A stretch of DNA of 64,000 nucleotides, from the NCBI GenBank assembly GCA_039720395.1, contig CM077833.1, forward strand, positions 19,219,133 to 19,283,132. The letters are read 5' to 3'. The stretch comes from Liquidambar formosana (Eukaryota; Streptophyta; Magnoliopsida; Saxifragales; Altingiaceae). The notes under the pieces are model-generated. The model was not told the origin of the DNA and ran no database searches. It saw only the letters and a list, made by a program, of their open reading frames with translations. The position numbers were made by a program, and so were the translations under genes. The stretch's first letter is position 1; every line of letters begins with the position of its first letter. Below are positions 47,685-60,468 of the stretch, one piece after another.

Positions 47685-48673
47685 CTTAAGAGCCTAACTT
47701 AATTTTTATCCAAACTTATTTACTCAATTGGACATGATAAGGCAACTAACATAGGGAGTTAGTTATTTTATTATTAATTAATAATTAACATGTCAATACC
47801 ATATGGTCCATATTAGAACAATAGTTTACTAATCCGCGTATTACTCTTTACAATATTTACGAGTAACCGATAAGGTTGGAACCGTTGGACCTATGCCCTC
47901 TCGTTTCCATGAGAAGAAAACTCGAAAAGCAATGGCGTGACGTCCAAGCCCGCGGTTCATGCGCATGCTAATCTACACCCAGTGCGCACCGCGCACCCCT
48001 TGGATCTTATACTTACGTGTCTCAACGGCCTCGTACTAAACCCTTACGTGTACGCGCGAGAGAAAAGGTGCGAGAGAAAAGGTGCGCACTCACGCAGTGT
48101 GTACACATTAGCCTCTCGCGCTTATTTTTTCAATTCTCACCCCCCACGGCTTTCGTCCTCCCAAGTCCCAACACTCGTCTTCTGCCTAAAATAACGCACA
48201 CCCATGACATAAACCTTTGGACTCTCTCTCTCTCTAAACCGCCCTCCGCATTCCATTTGTGTCTCCAAAAGTCTCTCTAAACCGCCTTCAAACTCCATTT
48301 TCCCCCCCTTTGGCAGCTCACACAGAAAAGGACTAGCTTGTTTGGTGAAGTTTTGCGATTGCTGATCTTGCCATCCGTCAAAGTCTGCGTCAAACCCAAT
48401 TCTGAGATGGTCCGAGCATGAAATCTGCGCAATTCGGCGGCGAAGATTTCATCTTCGACAGAAACAAAGCAACAATCATTTTTCTCAGCACTTGTTCAAT
48501 ATATCGTAGCAAATTTTGCAGTATTTTTTACGGCCAACTAGAGTTGCGTGATATTTGTTCTTCAATGAAGATTTAGTTGAATTCTGAGAGGAAAGAGGGA
48601 GAGAGATTTGTGGTCGTGTTTGCTTTGTGTGCGTGCGTGTGTGTGTTGTTGATCTCGTGAAGGACAGGTGAAA
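47685..48673 (+). promoter_or_regulatory. Upstream and leader region of the CTR1-like gene
   Basis: GC content rises from about 47880. CT-rich stretches (for example CTCTCTCTCTCTCTAAACCG at about 48219) and ACACACTGCG-type words suggest the transcribed leader begins somewhere between 48100 and 48350. No convincing TATA box was found. A 5' UTR intron is possible but was not resolved. Confidence 0.35.
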
Positions 48674-49426
48674 ATGCCTCACCGAACGACTTACTTCTTC
48701 CCGAGGCAATTCCCTGATCGTAGCTTCGATGCATCGAAGAAACAGCTATTGGGTTTGGGTGGTCACGAGAATGAGATCACGAAGGAGAGTAGTTTCAACG
48801 CCGAAAGCGACGTAAAGGCGTTGAGGCCTGCTCCCACCAAGGAAATCGCAACTGCGAAAAAGCATTCAGTCGCGTCGTCCGATCTTTTCACGGGCGATAA
48901 CAAGTTCCAAAGCAGAAAGCAATTTTCCGCCTTTTGCGATTGGTTAGTTGAAAAAAAGGGAGAGAGGTCGTCGTCCAGTCACGTGAAGTTGAGACTACAA
49001 GAAGAGGACGATGATCACGAGCTTTTGCTGCCGGCGCCGGCGCATTCGCCAGAGCCGGTGCATGAGGTGATCGCCGGTAAGGACCGGAATTTTGACCGGC
49101 CGGTTTCGTTGCAGAGGCTGTCGAGCGGGAGTAGTTACGCCGGGAGTTTGTTTTCCGGGACGACTTTGGATGGGAATTTTTCGGAAGTTAAGGATTCTTC
49201 GCAGCTGTCGACGACGACAGAGACGACAAGGAGGAGGGAAGAAGATGAGGAGAGTAGGAAGAGTTTGGCACAGAGGACGCGTGAGAGTTACTATTTGCAG
49301 CTTACGCTTGCGAAGCGGCTCACTTCTCAAGCGTCGCTCGCTACTGACCCAATGCCTTTGCAAGACGGTGGAAGCGAGGGTCCTGGTCCTTCTTTTGATG
49401 CTGAAACTGTCTCTTATCGTCTCTGG
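48674..49426 (+). CDS. CTR1: CTR1-like exon 1: N-terminal region
   Basis: The exon is 251 codons, ending AETVSYRLW just before GTATTC. It is Ser/Arg/Glu-rich and low in structure until the family motifs [14 protein letters not shown] and [20 protein letters not shown], which correspond to LQRQSSGSS and YQLQLALALRL in Arabidopsis CTR1. The coding sequence is richer in G and C than its surroundings. The leader upstream is CT-rich. Confidence 0.85.
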
Positions 49427-52400
49427 GTATTCTTTTTATCTCTTACATTCTCATGTTATTATCATAACAAGAGTGGTGGACTGGTCACTGGTGGGTGATG
49501 TTGAGTGAATTAGGAGAAAAATTTCATCCTTTCTCCTACATACATTACAAAGAGGTCCAGTATGCTTAATGGGTTCACTTTTCATTGCACCCTTCCTTCA
49601 TTGTCTATGTATTCGTGTTTACCGGCGTCCTTTTTCATTTCCTTTTATGGCATGAAATTTTGGTTAGTCTAGCAGTTTTAATGTTACAATTGAAACATTG
49701 TTGTCGAATCGAAATCCTTGCATTTCAATTACCAGCGTGGAACGTAAACAATAGTGCACATTAATTTTCAGGTTAGTGGGTGCTTGTCGTATACCGACAA
49801 GATATCAGATGGATTCTACAACATTCTGGGGATGAATCCATATCTGTGGATGATGTGCAATGAGTTTGAAGAAGGTCGACGGCTGCCGTCTTTGATGTCA
49901 GCTTAAAGCTGTTGAACCTGGTGAGACATCAATGGAGGTGGTTCTTGTTGATAAATATGAGGACTCGCGCCTTAAGGAGCTTGAAGACAAAGCACAGGAA
50001 CTGTATTTTGCTTCGGAAAGTACCTTGGTGTTGGTGGAGAAACTTGGCAAACTTGTTGCTATCTATATGGGGTAGGTTTCAATGTTCCACTTTTCTTCTT
50101 AGCTTTATTATTTACCAGGACCTTCTATTTGCTTGTTCGATTTAAGAATGTTAAATTTCAAGTTTGTTGGAATTTGTAGGGGTACTTTTCCAGTGGAGCA
50201 AGGGGATCTCCATATGCGCTGGAAAGTACTAAGCAAGAGGCTGAAGGATTTTCGGAAGTGTATTGTGGTCCCCATTGGCAGCCTCTCTATGGGACTCTGT
50301 AGGCATCGTGCAATTCTTTTCAAGGTGATTTTATATGCTCTGCTTGGTTTTCTTTCTTGTATGATTTGTATTCTTTAAGTATGCATATTTACTTATGTGC
50401 TAACTACCCAGAAGTTTCCAGCTGGTAGGATTCAATGGTTAAAGATGATTCATTATTATCAAAATAATGATGGGTCCATCCGATATTGTATTATCTGTGG
50501 TCCACTGGGGTAATGAGATTAGGAGAGTAATTGGGTACATGTATTGGCATGCCACTTCTGTTTGCGTGCGCGTCATAGATTGGTGTCAACCGATTGTCTA
50601 GCTACAAATTTTTTTATTAATTAACTGTGTATGAATTTAGTTTGTCCTGTTGGGGATGTTAGTGAGTTCCGTGTTGGATAACACCTTACATGTACTTAAA
50701 AACTCTGTAATATCTCAAATCAAAGCCAAGTTGATTGAGCAGGCTATTACTATCTCCGACAATTACCACATGGTGTATACTGGATCATGTACCCTAAATG
50801 GAGAATTAATTAATACTAGTCTATGATAATTGGTGGAGAACAACCTAGCAACTTTTATTTTGAAGTTTGGGCTTGTTGGTTCTCTCTTTCACCATGTGCT
50901 AAATGATAATTCTCTTGAAGAAGAGCTATTGTGGCATTCGATCAATTGCTGTCAAGTCATTAAGTCAATAACTAGTGATACCCACAATTTAGCCCCCACA
51001 TAATCTCCATTTATCTTAAAAATGCATTTTGCTGTCTTTTATGCTAAGCTACATTAATCTATGCTTGAATGATGATATATTCTTTTATTTCATTCTCTTT
51101 TTTTTGATAAGCTATTTCATTCAGTGATATGTTAAGTCCGATGACTTCTATTTTTTTTTTCTTAGTCTGGGCCGATGACTTCTGTTTGCTGTTTTTGTGG
51201 GATCATACATGTGTAGTTAGTGTGTGTGTGTGTTCAAGGTAGCATTTTCATATATTGTTTGTTTTTAGTGGGTGCTGCGTGGGAACTTTCTATCAATGAA
51301 ATTTCAGGATAGAGAGCTACTGTAATTTTGTGATTCTTTTTAGAAGTTTCCATGTGTTATTGTAATTGTAGAGAAGGTCTAATAATTCAAGATTTAAAAA
51401 AAGAAGAAGCATATATGAATGTCTGATCAGGGGGCATTGGTATCACATGAGAATGCAACTGAATTAGAAGCATCAAGTGACACATACCCACAATTATCTA
51501 GAGCATTCCACTAAGAGTGCTCTTAGTCCTTAACATTCAGTGAGGTATTTTTGAACTGCCGTTGTGAATTAATTAGCATATTTTTGTGAACTAATAAATT
51601 CTTATGGCTGTCTTTTTCTCTAAACCTCTTTTGTTTGAACTTTTTCACTCAAGTTCATTTTATGAGCAGTAGGTTTTAAACTTTTCATATGCTGGAGTCT
51701 CATTCATCCTGCAAAATACCATGAACCTGCTACCAGGATATAGTCAAGTGCAGAGCTCACTAAAATTGATTATATTAAACCTATTCTTAGTGGAATACAC
51801 ATCAACAGTGTTACCTACTTACCCTTGTACCAAAGGTTCTTGGCCCGCATTTTAAACGAGGAGAGGGGCAATTTCATATCAAGAAAGTTCCCATCCACAC
51901 AGCCTTTCTATAAAATAACTTTATTTGCAACCTCCAAAGTGGGGCCTTGGCCACAATCCTCCTGTTTGATCTATCAGGTTCTAAGAATTCTAGAAGTGGT
52001 TTTTTCTTGAGCCTTAGATTTAAGACAAATCACCCCAAGCACTGGAAGATGGACAGCTTGAACCACCTTGAGGAGGTTTTTGAATCAAACAGTTGGCGGG
52101 CACGTTGGGGTGACCGTTGCTCACCAGATGAAAAATGGGAAGATGAGGACTTTGAAACACCTGGTTGAATTGAAGCATTCGTTAGAGCAGCTGACTCAGA
52201 ACAGGTCCTACCCATTTTCCTTCTCTGGTGTTTGGACTTCATTTCGAAGTCCCTTGTAATTCCCCATCAGAAGCTCTCAAGCTTTTCTTAGAGACTTAAG
52301 AGCATAAAGGAGAGTCCTGGGAACCAATGTTACCCTCAAAAGCACTATTCTCACCTTCAAAATCAATCTAAATCATCCCCACTAACTTGAATATTCAAGT

Positions 52401-52960
52401 TAATCGAATCAGTACCACCTGAATCAGCATGAGTGGGGAATCTCTTATTCCTTCTTTCTCCTGGCCGAACTCTTGCCCATGTGCCTTTCTTCTACAATTG
52501 ATATGTATGTAAATTATATATTCACCCTTTCCCTTCATCTGTTTTTTGGTGTGGGCTGTGTGGTACACTGTGCTACAAATTTATCAGAATGTTGTATGGA
52601 CTCTTAATTCTGACTCTTGCAATTTCATTTTTTTTGCCTCTTTCAAAGCCAGTATGTCCAGAATATAAGTTTGCATAGTGAAGATACCATCTATCTTTCT
52701 GAGATGCGTGGATGATTTTATAAATTATGAAGCAAATGGCAAGCAGTCTGCAGAACTCTGTTCACATCACTATATCCCATGTGTGGAGATGTTTTACAAT
52801 GAAAGTACTTTTTCTGCCTTTGAATTAGGATGAATTGCAACAAACTAAGGCAGTCAAATTTATTGTTGAATTACTGTGGAACTACTTCAGTGACAACGTA
52901 CCTGTGCGCTTGTTAATTATGTTGAACATTTTTGGTTAATAGTTTATGGCGCACCAAACA

Positions 52961-52991
<31 letters not shown>

Positions 52992-55900
52992 TAGGATTGA
53001 TTACCAACAGTTAATATGTTCTTTTTTTCATATGCAGAAATTGGCAGACTACATAGGTTTGCCGTGTCGGATAGCTCGAGGTTGCAAGTATTGTGCAGCA
53101 GACCATAGGTCTTCTTGTCTTGTCAAAATTGAAGATGACAGACAGTCCTCAAGGTTGGATACTTCAATGTTATTATAGATTTATAGGGTTCATTTTCTTT
53201 ATTATTATTATTGCAGCCAAAAACATAAAAGTAAATCTTTTAAGGTTAATTGGTGTGGATGATGCTTGCTTTGTTTTTTGGTTGATGTTTTCATTGACAT
53301 TGAAATGTTGCAGATTACTTGGTCAGTGACACATCTCTGTGATTTATTGTGAACCTATTCAACTTGCTCTGTGGTTTCACAAGGACAAGATTACAAACTT
53401 GAAAGTTGTAATTTTGTACCATGATTTCTTTCATATAAGGCTGTTGTCATGTCTGCATTTAATTTTGTGCTTAATGTCAAATATGCTTCCATATATGATA
53501 GAATTCAATGAACTCTACGGACATTCTCCTTTTATTCATTTTACTCATTGTCATGTTATGTTGTTTACATACATATATATTTATTAACAGGGAATATGTA
53601 GTTGATCTAGTTGGGGAACCAGGAAATGTCCATGGTCCAGATTCCTCAATCAATGGAGGTTTACTTTCACCGATGCCTTCACCATTCCAAATTTCTTATC
53701 TAAAAGAATCCCAACAACCCTACATGGATAAGGCATCATGTTCTCAAATTTTAAAGTCAAACCACACATGTTCTCCTGAAAATCCTCTATATTCAGGTAT
53801 GTTAAGTTTTGGATACTTGAAAGTTCAAAGTTTGTTGTTCAAGTTGTATGCACTAAGTAATGAAGGGTGTCTGAATGAATTGTGGAGGAGGTATCTTTTG
53901 TTATAACAGTAGCTTGGGATGTTTGGGTTCAGATAACTTGAGGGATAATGCTGTAGGCACAGAACCTTAGACACCATGCTCTTTGGTCATTGAAGAAAAT
54001 ATATAAATTGCAAAATTGATAACCTGATGGTTCTCTGTATGTTCTAGAAAATATGGCATTAGAATTGCAAAATTTGATGTGTATGTCCTGGGTTATTTTT
54101 AATGTAATCAAATTATAAGCCAAGTTTTTTTGTTCCTAGCGACCTATTTACTAGGTAGAGTCTACAATGAATCTTAGATGTGTTGAAAAATAAAAATTGT
54201 AGTAACTGTCATTTAGTTGGTCTTATTCTACAGATGCATTTATAGAAAACCCTTCCTCATATTTTTCTTAAATGAGGTACAGTAATAGTTGCACAAATTG
54301 TGAAGATGTGTGAGTGTGTGACAATGCAAGCCAGTCTGACTTACAAAGACGCCATATATCTGTGCATTGCTACTTAAAATCTTGCTTCTTCTTAGCAATG
54401 CAAGACAGTTTACCATGTAGTTTGACATTAATCATACGAAATTTTCCATCTCATATTTTTTTCTCTTCAGTGTGATTATGCTTAGAGCATACCTACTTCT
54501 TCTCACACCCACATCATCATCAACATGAATCTCATTTGTTTTAGGTAAGTCGTCCAATTAAATTTTCGTAATTTTTAATTGTTTTTTCAACTGAGTGAAG
54601 ACTGAAGAACAAAGTCTAATCCACATGCCTTTAGGCTCACCCCTTACAAATTAATATACTGTCCTAACCCCTGCCTCAACCATTGGCTTTGAAAACGTTG
54701 AATTATAGTTGTAGCTAGGGCCTAACAATTATTAATCTTATAGGACTTGAATATATCCATTGCCCTTCTTCAAATTTTTTTCTTTTTCTGTGGCCATTCA
54801 TTTCTTTTAGATCAATGTTAACTGCTGAAGTTATAGGGGCAAAAAAAAACCGGGATTACCTGGGCCACTCTGGCACTAGTGACTAGCCTGTTACAAGATT
54901 TTTTTGTTTCTTTTTCTATGTTTTCCCAGCCATCAGACACAGCAGATTTGTTATTTATTAGAATAAATGATACCTAACTTCAATTACCTTATTGTCACCT
55001 TTTTTCTCCATTCTTCCCTCTTCATCTTGAACAATTTCATATGTTAACTTTCTATAGATTTTCTGTGTGCCTCCGTTATCTTCCAGGTTTAATAAGAATG
55101 GTGTTAGGCAGCTGTATTTCCTCATGTCATTTTTTAGGGTTAAATTCAATGTGAAGCTGATTTCATCGCTTAAAATTTTGCATTACTTGTGTTCTTTATA
55201 ATTTCGAATTTTTTAACCAGTAATTTGCATTTTGATTCCATCCTGCCTTCCTTCCTCTCTCAATTGAAGGTATTAGTAATATGTATACCTCTAAGGGGAA
55301 TTAATAAGTAAATAACATGTGAATTTATTGACCTCTTCCTGTTAATATCCTATATATGCCTAAAGGGGATGCCCTTATACATGCCTATAGATGCACAAAC
55401 CTGTTTATATTGCATGTGCTCCTTTTTGGTTTGCAGACCATTTTTATTATTGCCATGTAATGTTCTTTTAGTGTCCATTGCTGCTTGAAGTTTTCAATTG
55501 TGCAGTGTGTGGCTTTTGGTCATTCTTATGACTGCCTGAAGCTCGTCAACGTAAGCTTAATTATGTTTCTGATGGAGATTCTTCCACCCCTTTTATACAT
55601 TTGTATACTCATATGGTCATATTCAATTGGTTGGCATGCTTGAAGTTCACTAATGCTTGAAGTTCACTAATGAGCGCTTTTCCCAAACCATAGCAAATTT
55701 ACTTCCATCAAATTAAAAATTTTGAGATCTTGCAGGCAGCCAGAAAGAAGGTCATCATATGAAGGACAATGGCTTGATTGAAAATCCAATGGACTCCATG
55801 TTCACTCCACTCGACCATGCTTGTGGAGGAATGGAACCATCAGTGATGCCCTTGGTGTTGAAAGGGAATTCTGATCAGATTCCAACATTGCCTTCTGTCC

Positions 55901-58407
55901 AATGCAGTGTTTCTGAAGCTCTGGATGTCATTTCTGGGTTATCAATACAGGAATATTCTAGACTCAAGGGAGACAAAGTTGTTATACAACAGACCTACAA
56001 AAAAGAGTGTATTGTATCTGGAAGTCTAATTTTAAGCAATGCTGTCAAACAACCTAAAGTAAGCTTATCAAATCAATTGAACCTCAAGGAGGTTGAAAGT
56101 AGAATTGAAAATCGGGGCAAATTTTCTGCTGTAACCATTCCAAGATACTTGAATCTTGAACCTTCTCTTGCAATGGATTGGCTTGAGATCTCATGGGATG
56201 AATTACACATCAAGGAGCGTGTTGGTGCTGGTACTTTTTACTACTTTTTAATTGGAAGTAACTTACCATCTTGAAGTATTCATATATAAACGTTTTCAGA
56301 AGGAAATTATGGGATGTATTCTAATTTTTTTTCTACTTGCAGGGTCATTTGGCACAGTGCATCGTGCTGAATGGCATGGATCGGTTAGTATTTGGAACTT
56401 TTCTCTGCTAAATGACTTCCACATTGTTGTTTTCTGGTTACTCTGTTTATCGAATATGCATATAAATTTTTGCATTTGTTATCAATGCATTTTTGTTTCC
56501 TAGGATAATTGCTTTTTGGGCTGTTACCTGAGGAGAGATTTTGATGACCAAATAAATGTTACACTTTAGGGGTTTATTGTCCTCTAAATATTAATTCCTT
56601 TTTTGCCTCAAATTATCCTTTCTTGGCTCTTTGGCAATATTATCAACCCTTATTATTAGTATTATCATTATTGGTTTGTTATACTGTTCTCTTACCTCCT
56701 CCTACAATGCAGGACGTTGCAGTGAAGGTTCTAACAGTCCAAGATTTTCATGACGATCAATTAAAGGAGTTCCTAAGAGAGGTATGTTTTTGATGAACTT
56801 GAATGATTGTATTCATTAAACTATATACTCATCCTTATGCAAATCCTCTCAACTGGATCAGTGGCTCCCCCCCACCAAAAAAAACAAAAAAAAAAAAGGT
56901 ATCCCAATCCATCCATGCGTATTCTCTATTTAGTTCTTTCATTTTTTTATTTTTTTTATTTTTTAAATCTCTATCACCCAATGTTTCCTCCATCCTGCTT
57001 TCTTTCTCTTTGTGGTGCTTTGCTGTTCATTTTTCAATTGTGAGCTTGCATGTATGATACTTGAGTGCTGTCTATTGAAGGTTTTGTATTTCAGCTGGAA
57101 ATAATGATTTGGGGAAGTGACTATTTTTTTCCGTATTATGCCTCATAATTAAACACAATGTTTAATAAAAAAATTCAATAGAAAATACGTTTTTTATTTT
57201 TCCTTTGGGTGCATTTTATGATCAGTTTTAGACCCTTTTGACATATATTGACTAGTTGACTATTCTATTAATTTTTTTTTCTCCCCTTTTAAGAACATGA
57301 AGGATGAATCTTGATTTTCAGTGGTGTTATGCATGGTTAGAGTTGAATGTATGAATAAATTTTGATCATTTGATCATTGTTATCCATGATGCATTTTCCC
57401 AATTTGGGGTTCCCCACTTCCTATTCAACATTCAACCTTGTAGTATCTGCTTCATTTTAGTTCTGATGACTTGGATTCTGTGTTCTCTGGCTACTCTTTG
57501 TGACATAACTTATGTTCTGTGTTTTCTGGCGACTCTTTGGGATAATACCTCACATGTCCAGATGGATAAAAAATTTACACACATGTTTGCACACATTGGC
57601 AAGTTTAAGATTCAAGTACATGTTTGCACACATTGGCAATCTCTGTCTTTAGGTTTGGTGCCATTTCTTTTAAGTATTCTGTCTGATACTTGTGTTCCGT
57701 ATGGTGGTTATATCTATGTGATTCCATGTGGCTGTGGCTTAAGTTGTAATCATATTTCATAGGTTGCAATAATGAAACGTGTCCGCCATCCAAATGTGGT
57801 TCTCTTCATGGGTGCAGTTACAAAGCGTCCGCATCTGTCTATTGTGACAGAATATCTTCCCAGGTAAATGATCTAATTCCTTTACCATAATAAGAGTATA
57901 ATGCCAACACCCATCTGGAGAAAGCACTGTGAATTCATAATTTAACTACAAATCCTAACTTTCTGTGGAACAGGGGTAGTCTATACCGCCTCATACACAG
58001 ACCAGCTGCTGGCGAAATTTTGGATCAAAGGAGGCGGTTACGCATGGCACTGGATGTGGTCAGTATTTTATCATTGCCTCTTTTTTCTCTGCTGTTAGTG
58101 TTCGTTGTTAGCAAAAATAATGTTGTGTGCTGGATGCAGGCCAAGGGGATCAATTATCTCCACTGTCTTAGCCCTCCTATTGTTCACTGGGATCTTAAAT
58201 CTCCAAATTTGTTGGTTGATAAAAATTGGACAGTGAAGGTATGGCTTTAAATTTACTTTAACCTTTTTCTTCCAAATGAGTTTGTCACATACTTAATCTT
58301 ACATTTCATGCTCAGGTATGTGATTTTGGGTTGTCCAGATTTAAAGCAAACACTTTCATATCATCAAAATCTGTTGCTGGAACAGTAAGTCTCTCCCTCT
58401 TTCTCTG

Positions 58408-58440
<33 letters not shown>

Positions 58441-60468
58441 ATTTATATATTAATCGTAACTCTAGCATGTATTAAAACGTAGTTGCGAGAAAGTCGCTTT
58501 CTATCCCTTTTGTAATTCATTGTAAGCATTCATCCCAGCCCCTTCCAATCCAGACCTGACCTTTGAGAGGTCCTCCCCCCAAATTATTGAGAAACCTTCC
58601 ATGCCTACAATTCTTCAATGTTGAATACTGTATAACAAATCAAATGCAGCAAGGAAGCAACTTTATTGGGTGGGGGCATTTGAAGTAGAGATGTTGAATT
58701 AAACATACCCACTAGTTCCAATTGATTCAATCCTTTAGATAAAGATCCATCACCAGTTCAATGATGGATTCCATGGTTCAAATGCATCTTATGCTTATTT
58801 CTCCCTGATCCCACCCTTCCCTTTAAGATACTGCCCCTGCTCTACTGTGCTACAATGGCTTTGGAAATGTGGCACAGGTTTATTGCAGTTATTTCCAAAG
58901 ATTTAGAGCAACATAATCCTGCACCATATCACCGTCGTTTATCCGACAAATATATAATCTGAATTGTTATTAATGAATGTTTTCCACCATTAACGGTTGG
59001 CTCCTTTTCTGTCCTCTATAGAAAGTCAGATATTTCCATCAATATCTTGCAGGTTGAAAATTTTCTTCCCAGTGCATCAATCAGCATGTAACTCTCTTGC
59101 TTTTCGTTTCAGCCTGAGTGGATGGCACCAGAGTTCCTTCGTGGAGAGCCCTCAAATGAGAAATCTGATGTTTTCAGTTTCGGAGTGATCTTATGGGAAC
59201 TTGTGACCATGCAACAGCCATGGAATGGACTCGGCCCAGCCCAGGTATAATCCATGAGCATTTAAATTTATGCAGTTTATTGGTTTGTTTCTTCTCCTTC
59301 TCTTCTTCCTGGGCTCTTTCCCACAACCCACCATCACTATTGTTATTGTTATTATTATTGAAACAATTGCACGTGGTAGACATCAAAATGCTGAACATGA
59401 CCTGACCGTGTGCAAACTTTTAGGTGGTTGGAGCTGTTGCTTTCCAAAACAGAAGGCTTGCTGTCCCGCAAAATACCCCTCCGATGTTGGCATCCCTCAT
59501 GGAATCATGCTGGGACGAGTAAGAATGCTAAACTTTCTCAGTGACTGGAAACCGAGGCAACCAGCCTATGAACTGGGCTAATGGCTTAGGGTGAATATAG
59601 TCTAGAGCATTTTGAAGATTTTATTTATTTATTTTTCGTGACGATCACAAGAACTCTGTTAGAGAAGCCACCTTCTACTTAAAAGTGTCCTGGTTAATTT
59701 TACCTTTTCCCTCACCCAAACAAATAAATAATAAATGTGGTTTTTTAAATGCAACGTTGTTAAATTTCCCTTCAGTTCATTTTTCTTCAATTGTCGTATA
59801 TATCCTTCAAAACAAACTGTTATGGCAGAATGATTAGAAAACGAAGTGCTCTTTTACTTTGTTTTATGCTTATATAACAGGTTTATTGTAGTTGCTGTCT
59901 TACTTAGTATACTAGTAATACCATTTTTTGCATTTTGTTTCGAGGGTTTAAAAAATTCTGCACTCTTGGGTTCTTATGTTCCTTTCTTTGGTGTTATATC
60001 AGGCATACATCATATTTTCTAAAGCACTAGAATCTAAATTTATCATATAGATTTCTTGAACCCTTATATATGTCTTTCAAAAACAAACTGTTATGGCAGA
60101 ACAATTAAAAACAAAGTTCCATGCCACTTTTATGTTTAATATAGATGTGTTTTTTCTCTGGGGTTCTAAAAATGCTGTACGTACTATAGATCCTTGAGTT
60201 CCTTTTTCAGAGTTTTATCAGGCATATACCTGTATCTCCTAAAATATTTGAATCTACAGTTATTGCTTATATTTTCTTTCATTTCGAATACTTCGTTTTC
60301 TCATGGTAGCTTATGTTCCTTGACTGCAGTGACCCTGCTCAACGCCCATCTTTTGCTAGTATTGTGGACACGCTTAAGAAGTTGCTGAAGTCTCCATTGC
60401 AGTTGATTCAATTGGGTGGGTCACAGAATACTTCGACCCAAAATCCTGGAGGGATTTCCACGCGGTGA
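48674..60468 (+). CDS. CTR1: CTR1-like Raf-type MAPKKK, 15 exons, one-base frame break in exon 2
   Basis: CTR1-type kinases are Raf-like MAPKKKs. CTR1 itself binds ethylene receptors at the ER and represses ethylene signalling by phosphorylating EIN2. The protein starts [18 protein letters not shown] at ATG 48674. The in-frame GTG at 48668 is not used as a start here. The order is a Ser-rich N terminus, an EDR1/CTR1 regulatory domain (about 210-460), a linker, then a kinase domain (about 660-935) with GAGSFGTV, VAVK (K690), the catalytic loop at 786-788, DFG (806-808) and WMAPE. The length would be about 947 residues, longer than Arabidopsis CTR1 (about 820). Two oddities stand out: an extra G at 49901 shifts frame in exon 2, and the catalytic loop reads HWD. 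It could equally be named a CTR1 paralogue, since I cannot separate paralogues by eye. Confidence 0.88.
49772..53796 (+). CDS. CTR1: CTR1-like exons 2-5: EDR1/CTR1 regulatory domain
   Basis: The exons are 49772-50071, 50180-50324, 53038-53153 and 53591-53796. They encode [53 protein letters not shown] and [19 protein letters not shown]. All of these match the conserved CTR1/EDR1 regulatory domain. Exon 2 carries one surplus G at 49901. As written, the frame stops at TAA 49904-49906 after about 295 residues, while family-like sequence resumes immediately in the next frame. Intron 3 (2.7 kb) has no recognised content apart from a (TC)n run at about 52962-52987. Confidence 0.82.
50325..53037. 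other. CTR1-like intron 3; no recognised gene
   Basis: 2.7 kb, AT-rich. The stretch around 51830-52270 is less AT-rich and has short open frames on both strands (for example [20 protein letters not shown] on plus), but I recognise no family. A (TC)n run lies at about 52962-52987. Confidence 0.4.
53797..55735. other. CTR1-like intron 5; nothing recognised
   Basis: 1.9 kb of AT-rich intron with no ORF, repeat family or RNA gene that I can support. Confidence 0.4.
55736..60468 (+). CDS. CTR1: CTR1-like exons 6-15: linker and Ser/Thr kinase domain
   Basis: The exons are 55736-56230, 56343-56383, 56713-56781, 57763-57863, 57974-58058, 58140-58238, 58316-58384, 59113-59244, 59424-59518 and 60330-60468. 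All junctions keep frame. Kinase motifs in order are [106 protein letters not shown] and DPAQRPSF. The stop is TGA at 60466. The Arg of HRD is replaced by Trp (codon TGG at 58188), which makes this a non-RD loop. The catalytic Asp and the DFG are kept. Confidence 0.87.
56782..57762. other. CTR1-like intron 8; nothing recognised
   Basis: About 1 kb with A and T runs. TGTTTGCACACATTGGCAA occurs at about 57583 and again, near-identically, at about 57621. Confidence 0.4.
58385..59112. other. CTR1-like intron 12 with (TG)n microsatellite
   Basis: A (TG)n run lies at about 58418-58440. Nothing else is recognised. Confidence 0.5.
59519..60329. other. CTR1-like intron 14; partial internal duplication
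   Basis: Two similar segments, about 59800-60010 and about 60060-60260, share AAACAAACTGTTATGGCAGA and ATCAGGCATA. They look like an old tandem duplication of about 250 bp. Confidence 0.5.

Noticed and set aside
48668..48673. GTG as the start of the CTR1-like protein
   Set aside because: The ATG at 48674 gives the family N terminus [17 protein letters not shown] is only an in-frame codon of the leader.
48995..49508. Overlapping ORFs of 122 and 138 codons in other frames of kinase exon 1
   Set aside because: They are shadows of a GC-rich coding exon. Only the MPHRTTYFF frame shows family motifs and a proper splice junction.
49899..49901. Cryptic splice acceptor (TTTGATGTCAG) that could remove the frameshift in the CTR1-like exon 2
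   Set aside because: The only nearby donor-like GT would give an intron under 30 nt, and conserved residues just upstream would be lost.
51825..52259. Short ORFs on both strands in CTR1-like intron 3
   Set aside because: None resembles a family that I know, they overlap each other, and no splice context supports an extra exon.
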